Source: Zhengitettix transpicula (Eukaryota; Arthropoda; Insecta; Orthoptera; Tetrigidae). Taken from it: 64,000 nt of DNA. The position numbers and the translations under genes are program-made. The DNA is taken from assembly GCA_037074705.1 (NCBI GenBank), contig CM073593.1, forward strand, positions 7,073,001 through 7,137,000, written 5' to 3'. Numbering within the stretch: the stretch's first letter is position 1; each line of letters begins with the position of its first letter. The notes under the pieces are model-generated. The model made no database searches, had not been told where the DNA came from, and worked only from the letters and a program-made list of their open reading frames with translations. Positions 43,530 to 52,647 of the stretch are shown here, one piece after another.

Positions 43530-44515
43530 CCCCGCGCACCCAGATAAATACAGCCTTTTAAAGCCAGAAAAAGGATTTATAACTGTTGTCTGCGACCTCT
43601 TCAGGTGTATGAAAATTTACATGAGAAAACAAACATAGTACCACAATTAAAATAAAATTACATTTTTTTGCTAACATAATAATATAACTTACTCCCTTGA
43701 CTGCAGAGGCCGAAACGCACAATTTAAACGTGAACGGCTCCGTTACGTAGTTAGGTGTGGCTTACAATGGAATAATTTACAATTATAACAAAAGCAAACT
43801 GTATTAAACTTTTATTCATTTCTTAGTATAATTTTTTTTGTTAATTGACGTTTATTTTGATTTTCTTTTCTAACATTTCACTCATTAACCTCGAGGAGCA
43901 GTTCCTTTCTTTATCCAAAATTGTTACATTAAACCAATCTATTTTATGATTATTTAAGAAAATATGGTTAAGACAAAAGATAATAATTTTGAAGAATACT
44001 TTATATATTGTTTTTGAGTTCATTTAACCGTGTTTTTAATGAACGTTTGATCTATATATGTGGCCTTGCAATCAACACAATTAATTTTGTAACATTAGTC
44101 TTTAATATTTTTTAATAAGTTTAAATAGTTACGTAGTTTAAAAACAATTCTAACACCAGACTTTTCTAACAGTAAGCAAACAATGTAAAGTGAAACTATG
44201 AAAATCTATTTTTTATAATCACTTATAATCTGTAGACTGTTTCTGTTATCCCTGATATTGTTCAATCTTGACCTTCATATACTTATTTATAAATTTAAGA
44301 GGATATGAATTTATTATAAGAATATTCTTGAATGAAATTAAATTATTTTTATGGTTCTTATTATAGCTTTATCTACGAGACTAAAAAGTATTGATTTATT
44401 TTGGAAAAGAGGAAAGGTAGGACATGTGATTGACAGCTGAACCAGAATTCTTTCAATTATATATATTTTTCTGAATTTAAAAAGGTTGTGTTTTATTTAT
44501 AATTTATAAACAATC
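43530..44515 (-). mobile_element. Penelope-like element remnant, copy 2
   Basis: The left end reads ATACAGCCTTTTAAAGCCAG followed by a decayed hammerhead-like core (43588-43606, minus). The right end reads TTCTGAATTTAAAAAGGTTG, its inverse. Collinear with copy 1 (2944-4400), sharing GCCGAAAYGCACAMTTTAAA, GTGAACGRCTCSGTTA and ACCTCGAG blocks. On the minus strand the RT C-terminal stretch (44460-44150) precedes a GIY-YIG domain (44090-43841). The unit is internally deleted relative to an intact PLE. Confidence 0.75.
43841..44095 (-). pseudogene. PLE GIY-YIG endonuclease domain
   Basis: Near 44090 the minus strand reads KINCVDCKATYIDQT, the opening of the PLE GIY-YIG domain with the two cysteines. 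Then HKIDWFNVTILDKERNCSSR and LMSEMLE follow at 43945-43860, the conserved (H).FDW.NV.ILD...N...R..SEM block. Zinc-finger-like CxxC in this position is typical of PLE endonucleases. The YIG glycine is replaced (YID) and a stop or shift separates the two blocks, so the domain is inactive. Confidence 0.7.
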
Positions 44516-45539
44516 CTACTGTCGCGAAAAAAGCTAATTTACGCTTTCAATGACAGCTCAATTCTAGAGTCCATGAAACTCAATTAACAGATTAGGTTAG
44601 AAAAATCTCTACCGGGCCAGGATGTCCGTTTGATTTATTTTCATAGCCTTCAAACAGCTCCGCTTTAATTGAAAGCATTTCTTCTGTTCTTGAATCATTG
44701 CACCTCTAACTAATTTATGTCTGTATTTCATTATCTGAAAGTGAAAATTAATTAAAATATTTGCTCTGTTGTGATTCCTTGACATGTTAAAACTAATTAG
44801 TGAGTAAATTGCTTGTTCCTATGGTTATTATTGTAATGAATACTCTATCACAACACATATTATGTAAATAAGCTCTATATAAACGATAGCTATTGACGCG
44901 ACCATTATAAAAGCCTTGAAACTCAGTCGTTGTAATTTAATCAAGTATCATTTACTAACTTAGCGAAGACTGTTGAAGAGATTTATATAGAAATATTAAA
45001 CAAAGAGACCTAAAAACGGTCTTCAGTTTATTTTCATTTATTTTGACTCTGATACATAGGGAGCTTTCGGCCATATCCATCTATAAAAATACATAACTAC
45101 AGGAATTACATTTTAACTTACATGTCGTCATAACCTAATTAATGATATTACATCATTGCATTACATCAAAAGTTAAAATATACCTGTCCTTGAAACTACT
45201 TATAGCTAAGTGCTAGGTTCAGATGCAACGGAAATAACCTGTATTTTTACTCAGGGATATGGCTTAATATAAGCCAGAAGCTCCTGATGTATGACTGACA
45301 AAATAATATAATTGTCGATTAATCTTTGTTAAATAAGTATCATTTTTGTGTAAAATAAATCTGGAAATGAGCCTCTTGATGTCGGTAAAACACGGTTATT
45401 CATTAAAAATAACAACGAATTTAGTTTATTTACAAGACAGAAAACATAAAATTGGCATTGTCGAATAATGGCAGTATAGCAATCTGGAAAATTTGTTGTG
45501 TTAAGTAATGTATTGTAATGATTAATAGGGTGTTCTTAA
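44516..45539. other. Unassigned AT-rich sequence
   Basis: A block at 45040-45085 (GAGCTTTCGGCCATATCCAT) matches the arm motif of the foldback at 27470-28083, suggesting a lone decayed arm. No gene is recognisable. Confidence 0.4.
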
Positions 45540-45760
45540 TTAATAGGAAATATTAACAAAATTATTATGTATTTAAAAATTTATTGTTGATAAATACACA
45601 TTATATACCATGCTTTGCACGCCGAATTCCATCAATTTAACAAACAAATATTTCAATTTTATTTCATTAATTCGTGGCGTTCTATGAAAATACAACTTTA
45701 TATTTTTACAATCAACTACGTTGAATTTCTCATTATCTCAGGGTAATTATCATACAGAGT
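45540..45760 (+). repeat. Dispersed repeat R5, copy 3
   Basis: TTCGTGGCGTTCTATGAAAA, TACAACTTTATATTTTTACA and TTATCTCAGGGTAATTATC correspond to the core of the copies at 38020 and 63600. Confidence 0.5.
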
Positions 45761-45895
45761 TTGTTGGTTGAAGTTATGTGGAAGGTTATGGTTTTTATAT
45801 AGAGTAGAAACATTTTTAAGTAAAGAATCCAAAACTGTAATTTATTATTGTATTTTACTTACACTTTTCAATTATTGTTGTATCTAATAAATGCA

Positions 45896-46300
45896 ATGAC
45901 TGATTTTAAAAAGTTGCAAAGAAGGGCGTTAAGAAATATTATATGGAGGAATAAAAGATTTATGTATAAAATTTAAATTTTAAGAGAAATGAATTTACAG
46001 TGTTTCTGTAATTTTATCAAGTTTCATACCTAGGCAGTTTTTGTATAAATGAGTCAGTAATTTGTTTCCGTCGTATTTCAATAATTATTATGCATATAAG
46101 TAATACAGGGAACCGTACAATGTTAGAAGTAGATACAACAATAGGGCTAGGTTAGATTTAAAACAAAACAGTATAATTATTAGAGGAATAAAACAATTTA
46201 AACAGGTGGCAGTAGAAATTGCGGAATGTGATTCCATTAATAAATTTAAACACCATTGTTTACTAAATGTAAATTTGTGAAAAAGGGAATAATGTAGAAT
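45896..46300 (+). pseudogene. LINE reverse-transcriptase C-terminal fragment
   Basis: MTDFKKLQRRALRNIIWRNK at 45896 matches the start of the region after the reverse transcriptase of jockey/RTE-like LINEs (family form LQ.RA.R.I). After a frame change, IIRGIKQFKQVAVEIAECDS then INKFKHHC at 46178-46280 matches the end of the protein (family form ..Y....LP.EI..C.S...FK..L..Y), finishing at a stop near 46278. The part between is degraded. It could supply the enzymology type needed by R2 retroposons, but this copy is dead. Confidence 0.6.
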
Positions 46301-46998
46301 TGAGTAGCATTTTGTGCTAAATAAGTGCCTTATTATTGTAATCCTGAAGAGATTTTCTCGCCATAAAATTACCATTCGTAGGGTATTTACCTAAAGTAAT
46401 GAAAACGTTTATAAAAACGTGCTGAAACGTTAGAGAGGAATGTTTAACAACTTTCAATCGTGTTGGAAAGTAGAGCGCCAGACTGATAACTCCTAAGCAT
46501 TATAATGTGACGAAGGACACTGTAAACAAAGATTAATTAATCCTGCCATGGAATGATAGTCGGTATAATGGTATGTCTGATTGCGTAATCCGTGCCATTG
46601 TGAGCTGAAACAAACTGAGGGTAAAGTAATGAGGCATGTTTAAAATCTTTGTGAATCTCCCACAAAGCCGCTTTTCTTTTGTGTTGAGTCCCTCTTAGAA
46701 GCTGTGGGTGTTTCTTGCCAGGTAGGACCGTTGTTCAAATAAAGCCATCAGTCAACCAGGGGGCGATGCTATCTCTCTCTCTCCCTCCATTGCCTCTTTT
46801 TGTGCATGCGTGTGTTGTGCGTGCGCACGCGCGGCCGCACGCGTGTGTGTGTGTGTGCGTGCGTGGCAACTCACTTTCTCCCCCCTGAGCGTCCGTCACA
46901 TTCTCCGCAAGTACAACAGGAAAGGTTTGAAAAGTTACCAGAATCTCATTTCTCCGCATGGATTTGCTAACAAATAGGATGAAGAAGATGGAAGCCTT
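46301..46998. other. Unassigned sequence with a GT/GC-rich tract
   Basis: A TGCGTGTG/GCGCACGCGCGGCCGC/GTGTGTG tract lies at about 46803-46866. The block 46500-46700 is of higher complexity. Open frames crossing the tract are low-complexity. Confidence 0.4.
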
Positions 46999-47215
46999 TC
47001 CCTGTGGTAGAAAGAGTTCTCGGGTTTCACACGGGTACCAACAGCTATTAAGCTCTGTCGTCGTTTTCTAGGTGAAGTGCTGGGACCATTTCAATTAGTG
47101 TGACTTGAAACGGTCCGGCACTTACAGTAGAAGATGACGACAGACCTTCTGATCCTCGAAACGACGCGATTTAATCGCTGTTGGTACCCGTGTGGAACCC
47201 GAGAACTTTTTCTGC
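46999..47215. mobile_element. Compact foldback carrying a hammerhead-like arm
   Basis: The left arm (AGAGTTCTCGGGTTTCACAC, GGGTACCAACAGCTATTAA, GTCGTCGTTTTCTAGG, GGGACCATTTCAA) is the inverse of the right arm (TTGAAACGGTCC, AGAAGATGACGACAGA, TTTAATCGCTGTTGGTACCC, GTGTGGAACCCGAGAACT). The left arm has lost ~25 bp in the middle. The related single arm at 30370-30480 shows the family is dispersed. Confidence 0.7.
47125..47165 (+). ncRNA. Hammerhead-like motif, variant
   Basis: CAGUAGAAGAUGACGAC, a decayed hairpin partner, then CUCGAAACGACGCG. The layout matches 30385-30425, where stem II is perfect. Confidence 0.35.
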
Positions 47216-47294
47216 AGGATGAAGGAGATTACTTTTTTTATATATAGATTTATTTACAGTCGCATCAACACTTCAGGTCATTAGCGACTTATTA
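47216..47294. other. Short unassigned sequence
   Basis: I recognise nothing. Confidence 0.4.
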
Positions 47295-47420
47295 TTGGTA
47301 CTCATTTTTGCCTTGTCTGGGGACTAATTGCACACTAACACTCATGCCCTCGCCGGGATTCCAACCCGGGACCTCTTTTGATGTGAGGCAGTCACGCTGA
47401 CCCCTACACCCCCGGGAGAT
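47295..47420 (-). repeat. tRNA-derived SINE
   Basis: On the minus strand TAGGGGTCAGCGTGA (47391-47405) resembles a pol III A box and GGTTGGAATCC (47356-47366) the B box, ~35 bp apart. CGAGGGCATGAGTGTTAGTG follows, as in the SINE at 15286. The spacing fits a tRNA-derived promoter; the acceptor stem is not complementary, so this is not a tRNA gene. Confidence 0.65.
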
Positions 47421-47702
47421 CGACAAAATTACTTTTATGCAGGACTGGTCGCTGCAGAAAGCAAAATAGGAACTTTCGTCTCGTCGCAGCACTTTTAAAT
47501 GACGTCATCTTAAGTAATGGAAGTTAATATACGTGCGTCGACAACAAAACAAGATTTAGCGACATTTAAATGAAGAAACATTTATTAAGATTTCACGAAT
47601 CCAACACTCTTGAACCTTTTCCGGTAAAATAATAAATATTGAACTGTAGACGGCTATCATTTAGTATTTGTCAATGTTATTATAACTGTTTGCTTTATAG
47701 AC
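47421..47702. other. Short unassigned sequence
   Basis: I recognise nothing. Confidence 0.4.
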
Positions 47703-47850
47703 TAAAAGGCTACATGAGGGTAATCCACGAGGTGGCAACTCCCCTTTAATAGAAAAGGAAAGTATTTGAAAGGGGGGATGCGGAAAGGTACAGGAAGGTA
47801 GCCAAGGATTAACTACACGTCCCTGGGCTACAGTTTAAGGATCATACATT
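47703..47850 (-). mobile_element. Retroposon of family R2, strongly 5'-truncated
   Basis: AGGCTACATGAGGGTAATCC, GCAACTCCCCTTTAATAG and TTGAAAGGGGGGATGCGG are the 3' ~150 bp of the family on the minus strand. The copy stops at the position matching TTTAAGGATC. Confidence 0.7.
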
Positions 47851-48147
47851 TAATTTTAGTGCAACATATTCCTCAAGTAGTCTTTAAGTGGAAGGTAAAT
47901 TTTCAGCTATTCAGAGTTACGTTTCGGAGACTGTAAATTCAATGTTTATAATAATAGTAATACAGGAAGAAATAAACCATTCATAACCTCCCAAAAGTAG
48001 TAAATTTAAATTGAAGCCTTCGACTTTCTTAGTCATTTTCAACAGACAAAACAATTAAGTACACATTGGCAAAGGTGGTCATTAAACTAATTTTGCACAA
48101 TTATTATTGTTAATATAACTATTAGTAAAGGCACTGTATTGTATATA
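47851..48147. other. Short unassigned AT-rich sequence
   Basis: A block at 48000-48050 resembles a decayed PLE terminus (GACTAAGAAAGTCGAAGG on the minus strand). Nothing else is recognised. Confidence 0.4.
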
Positions 48148-48149
48148 TA

Positions 48150-48175
48150 CCACTGCGAACAATAAGTAAGGTGAA
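48150..48175 (+). repeat. Mariner inverted terminus, left
   Basis: CCACTGCGAACAATAAGTAA then GGTGAA; pairs with 49397-49422. Confidence 0.9.
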
Positions 48176-48295
48176 TCTATTTATAAAATATAAATTTATT
48201 TATTCTTCCAAATCAATTTCTTCCCCTTCAAAGTAATCCCCGTCTGATAAAACGCACTTTTTCCAACGCTTTTTCCAGTCCTCGCAACAGTCGGA

Positions 48296-49228
48296 TTAGT
48301 CTTTTCCCGGTATAGCCTTCAAGACCTTCTTCGATTCGGTTTTTATCTCCTCAATCGTGTCAAAACGGCGTCCCCGCATTGGCCTTTTGAGTTTGCTGAA
48401 TAGCCAGAAGTCGCACGGAGCCAAATCAGGCGAATACGGTGGTTGCGGAACGATATGAGTCGAGTTTCTGGAAAAAAAAAAAAGTCGCGAAGAACCAATG
48501 CAGTATGACATGGTGCATTATCGTGATGAAGGAACCAAGATTTTCAGACGAATAGCTTCACGCAAACGACGCATAACGCTCAAATAATATTTTTTGTTGA
48601 CAGTTTGGGCCGGCGGAAGGAATTCGATAATCAAAGAAAACTGTCAACATGACATTGATTTTCGATCGACTTTGCCGTGGTCTTTTCGGTCTTGCTTCAC
48701 CTTTTGCACGATATTCGCTGGATTGGTCGGTGGTTTCAGGGTCGTATGCGTAAATCCAAGTCTCGTCTCCAGTAATGATGCATTTCAAGTGGTCCTGATA
48801 GTCAGACAGCAAAGTTTCACACACATCAACGCGACGCTTTTTTTTCCAAAAAATTGAGCGATTTTGGCACCATTCGAGACTTGACGCGTTTGAGACAAAA
48901 CATTCTTCAAAATGGTTTGGGCTGAGCCAAATGCTATTCCAACACTATCAGCGAGATCTATAATTGTCCATCGACGATTTTCAAGCACCAAATCTTTGAT
49001 ATTTTGGACGTGGCCCTCGTTGGTAGACGTTGATGGTCGTCCAGAGCGCGGTTCGTCTACAACGCGTTCTCGGCCCTCTTTGAACTCGTTGTACCACCTA
49101 TAAACGTTTTTTTGTGCCATAGTTTGATCATCAAAGACCTTCCGCAACATTTTCAACGTGTTCGCCCAAGAATATTCGTTCCGCAAACAAAATTGGACGC
49201 AAGATCTTGGCTCAACAAAATCACCCAT
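48296..49228 (-). pseudogene. Mariner transposase pseudogene (DD34D type)
   Basis: Read from a start Met at about 49228. The N-terminal third has the paired helix-turn-helix layout: CLRNEYSWANTLKMLRKVF, YRWYNEFKEGRE, the DEPRSGRPSTS linker and SVGIAFGSAQTILKNVL. The frame then breaks near 48800. The next piece carries IITGDETWIYAYDPET with the first catalytic Asp, then SKINVMLTVFFDY. After further shifts around 48540-48560, LHHDNAPCHTALVLRDFF holds the second Asp. One more shift at an A-run (48471-48483) leads to PPYSPDLAPCDFWLFSKLKR with the third Asp, and a stop near 48296. All three catalytic aspartates survive, but no continuous frame does. A homopolymer sequencing error could explain the A-run shift but not all breaks. 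Confidence 0.85.
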
Positions 49229-49396
49229 TGCAAAAATCGAATAATTCACTTTTGGTTGTTTACAAAAACACATGTAACTCGGAGATAATTAAACCTTTTA
49301 ACAAACAGACGCTTGGCAAATATTATAGACAGTCCTACCATTCTAGGGGAAAAAATTTACCTGCCTTCCTAATGCCCGGAAGTTTTAAATGACAAT

Positions 49397-49422
49397 TTCA
49401 CCTTACTTTTTGATCACAGTGG
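49397..49422 (-). repeat. Mariner inverted terminus, right
   Basis: TTCACCTTACTTTTTGATCA then CAGTGG; inverse of the left terminus with three mismatches. Confidence 0.9.
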
Positions 49423-49424
49423 TA

Positions 49425-50905
49425 TAATAATCATCAACAGAGAACCTCTCACTGGAGAGTTTCCTGCCAACGTTAGTAAAAATAAAGGACACCTCTGTTC
49501 CTAAGCCAGCACATAGACCTATTGAATATTCAAATTCTGGTTGTCAATTAGAAATAATGAGTATATATATAATATATTATTCTCAATATTTTAAAAGATG
49601 AAAACAAGGCTGAAGTATTTTTGTGTAAAATATGTAACAGTAAACGTTGGCACATGAGATCGTTTTAAAATATTGTACAATTTGTTTCATATTTTTTTTA
49701 AAAAAAAAACATCCGTCACGTTTTTCGGCGATTTGTAGGTCGAAAAGCAACGAGATTGCTTACGATCACGATGAACGTTGAATTCAATCTCGCCATCGAT
49801 TAAACTCCTAAAAGTTTTAAATTACCTTAATTTAATTTATATAACAGTTGCAGCACTGTAGTATATTATTTTGTTTTATTCCATCAATGATCTCCGGAAA
49901 TTTAATGTCGATTTCTGAAGATTCATTCCTATAATTAAAAATTCTATTACTCTATTAGACAATAAAAATTTTAGTTTCAGTGAGACAGTAATTTTTGGTT
50001 ATAATAATTTTTTCATTAAAAAGGTGCATAATTTGCAACATGTAATTCAAACTTTCGTCATCCAAATGTTAATAAACTTTGTTACAGATATTCTTTCCAC
50101 ATTTCCCATTCTAAGAACTTCTTGGCACTTGGTATAGCTAATAAAAAGTAAATTCCAAAAGTAAACACACATTGTGTTATTAGCGACATCATAACACCGG
50201 TCGAATTTGTGTATTCCTTTTGAAAGATAACTTTTCCCGTGAAAATCTATTAAGAGTTTTCAAAGAATTTGCTCTAAATAAGTAAACTGAAATTTAACAC
50301 TGATTCCTCTGGATAAGCGTTTTTTTCGTTATTAATTTTTGGCTCTTTATTTATCATATCAATTTTTCACAAGACTCTAAAAACATTGAGAAACGTTATA
50401 CCAGATTCGTGTGCAGGATTTTTGTGAGATTTTGCAATATTGTCTCAGAACTTTCAAAGAAAACTGGCATATTACGACAAATTGTGATGCGGCACAACCC
50501 AGCGCTAGTTTAGGGGAATGTATTGTCTTCCGTGAATAATCCCGGGGATTAGTTACAACCACAAAAAAGGATTTTTTTTTGGCGTAGTCCGTTAGAAGTG
50601 TCAATGCACTTGAAAACTTGCTCAGACGGTGATCTGTGAAAGCAATGTCTGACACATTTTGGTAGTTGGATTAGTCTGCTGGCAGAAGTTCTTCGGGCAT
50701 CATTATTTTAAAGGTATGAAAATCAAAATGCAGGACTGCGTGCAATCGAGCCGTTCTCTGCTACATATTTTCTGGTGTTCTGATGGACTTCTGATGTACC
50801 TTCTTACAGATTCCTATAACTGCCTTACCCCAGAACGAAATTTTTACAATTATGAACGGTATTGATATCCGAAATGCAGAAAAGTTCTGCGTCGCGACCA
50901 CAGAT
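49425..50905. other. Unassigned AT-rich sequence
   Basis: I see no gene, RNA or named repeat in 1.5 kb. The frame at 50377-50655 (minus) resembles nothing I know. Confidence 0.4.
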
Positions 50906-51755
50906 CCCTTTACTGCATAATTTTATTTTGTATTTTTTTAAACTAAATTTTTAAGAAGTATTATTGTGTAAAAATACGGGAAAAATAACTAAAAAATATG
51001 AAGCCTGACCAAATTCAAACTGGCTTATGTTGTTGCACATATTCAACATAAATATAATTAGGTCTGCTTTATCAATACTTCACATTTATTTAATAATTAT
51101 TATTTTAGTGCAATTAGAATACCCGGAGACGTTTAAATTTTCTTTATTTGGAAAAACATAAAAACAACACAAAAAATTAAAAATTTTGAAGTTGACTGGC
51201 GTGTAGAAAGAACTGTCGTCAAGAAGTACCATATCTACTAAAGTAAAGGCAACTATACGTGTTGGTGGGAAGAAGCCTGAAGAGAAGAAAGAGTAAATTA
51301 GTGATGTAAGGGGGGGAGAGAGAGATCTGAGAGAGAGAGAGAGAAAATGCAGCATGGAACCTTTAAAATATGAGAAACTACCATTCATACTGGACTGCAT
51401 AAATCCTAGTATATTTTGAGGTCATTTGCAGTCTGCAGTTTGTAATCAATCCTTTAGCCCATTTGGTATAAAGTGATTGTATTATGTCAAAAATAGCTTG
51501 TTTTTCTCTTTTGTCAAGGTTATTCTGTACAGTAACATTTTTAATGAATTGTAATAAGTTATTGATATGTAAAATTATTAAATTTGAAGTTTTTCACAAT
51601 AAAATTTGACCCACCAGGCATGTTTTTACCTTCACCAATAAGTGCATGTTGTTTCATATCTCCATTACTAATTAGCTCTGTTAGAAACCAACAAATGTCT
51701 CTCGGGGTGATACTAAAAGTTATTTTGAATATTTGCTACACTATGCAGTAAAGGG
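50906..51755 (-). mobile_element. Non-autonomous TIR element R3, copy 1
   Basis: 850 bp bounded by perfect 14-bp inverted termini CCCTTTACTGCATA (50906-50919) and TATGCAGTAAAGGG (51742-51755). The outer parts match 59325-59800 and 62456-62908 in the opposite orientation, including TATTCAACATAAATATAATT and a CATGTTGTTTCATATCTCC block. The middle (~51120-51600) is unique to this copy and includes a GA tract. TTAA follows the right end only, so a piggyBac-type target site is possible but unproven. Confidence 0.65.
51308..51346. repeat. GA-rich microsatellite
   Basis: GGGGGGAGAGAGAGAT followed by eight GA units, within R3 copy 1. Confidence 0.8.
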
Positions 51756-52063
51756 TTAAAAATACGCGTGCATGATAAAGACGGTCCAAAACATTGCCAA
51801 AAGAAACTGAGGGAGACCTCGTGTGTCTGTTTACCCGTACCACTAACTGAGTATGCACCACTCCAGACTGTCTATGTATTCTGTCGCACACTCTACTAAA
51901 AGTGGTCCCGAGAAATAATTTTGAGCTTCGCATTAGCTCTTTACTCCGTAATTTTGGTCAAACATTCAGACAAAAACTGCTACTGAAATATCTAATTGTC
52001 CTCGGTAACAACTATACCTTTATTTTCAGGTATATATATATATATATGATCACATGTGAGTTA
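51756..52063. other. Short unassigned sequence
   Basis: A TA run lies at 52031-52047. Nothing else is recognised. Confidence 0.4.
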
Positions 52064-52065
52064 CT

Positions 52066-52570
52066 GGCAGAACATGCGAGGGATTATCTCTCGTAGGCAG
52101 AACCTTGAAGGAGAGATGGAAGGGGCTACCTTTGCAGGTACCTTTTCCTCTCTCCGTTTTTGAATTAAGGTTCCCACAAGCCGAGGCACCACTGCCTGTT
52201 TTGAGAGGTGTATGTTCCGGGGTCAAAGATCTTGGGCATACGGTAAGAGTTGTTTTCTGTTGGTCGAGGCACGGAGAACAGAATACTACGTCCCCACAGC
52301 AAACCCCTCTCCTGCTATCGGAAGGGCGTGGGACAAGTACCCAATGCCCGACCTACCTGATGCAGGTTTTCTAGAGTTTGTCCTGCATTACTTTTAGACG
52401 AATGCCGGATAGGATTCTTAAACTATAGCCCGGGGGCCCTAGTTAACCCTTGGCTACCTTCCTCTACCCTTCTGCATCCCCCCTTTCAAATCCCTTCCTA
52501 TGCTATTAAAGGTGAGTTGCTACAACGTGGGTTACCTTCATGTAGCCTCTTACCCTTAAAAAAATTATAA
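52066..52570 (+). mobile_element. Retroposon of family R2, full-length
   Basis: The 5' end GGCAGAACATGCGAGGGATT matches the 5' end of the copy at 1671-2192, and the 3' end reads TAGCCTCTTACCCTTAAAAA. AGTTACT flanks both sides (52059-52065 and 52571-52577) and is a likely target duplication. DNA immediately downstream is the 77-bp segment duplicated in inverted orientation at 55425, which appears to preserve an unoccupied version of this site. Confidence 0.75.
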
Positions 52571-52647
52571 AGTTACTGACAGTTCCGTAGAAGGTGAATG
52601 AGGACGGCAGATACCTGAAAGATGGTGGCGACGCGGAGAAGAATTCC
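52571..52647 (-). repeat. 77-bp inverted duplicate, left copy
   Basis: Matches 55425-55501 in opposite orientation at 74 of 77 positions. Starts AGTTACTGACAGTTCCGTAG and ends GAGAAGAATTCC. Not seen elsewhere in the window. Confidence 0.85.

Larger units (their letters stand above)
48150..49422 (-). mobile_element. Full-length mariner transposon, inactivated
   Basis: The element is 1273 bp, normal for mariner. Its 26-bp inverted termini start CCACTGYGAWCAAWAAGTAA and match at 23 of 26 positions (48150-48175 and 49397-49422). TA flanks each side (48148-48149 and 49423-49424), the mariner target-site duplication. One transposase gene lies on the minus strand, broken by several frameshifts. High identity of the termini suggests a fairly recent insertion. 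It could still be moved by a related active transposase. Confidence 0.9.

Noticed and set aside
46803..46866. GC/GT alternation as a Z-DNA regulatory element
   Set aside because: Composition could allow Z-DNA, but nothing else supports a function; it is a simple-sequence tract.
47356..47405. A and B boxes at 47356-47405 as a tRNA gene
   Set aside because: Box spacing fits, but acceptor-stem pairing fails and the copy resembles the SINE at 15286.
48594..48857. Plus-strand open frames across the mariner element
   Set aside because: Antisense shadows of the transposase.
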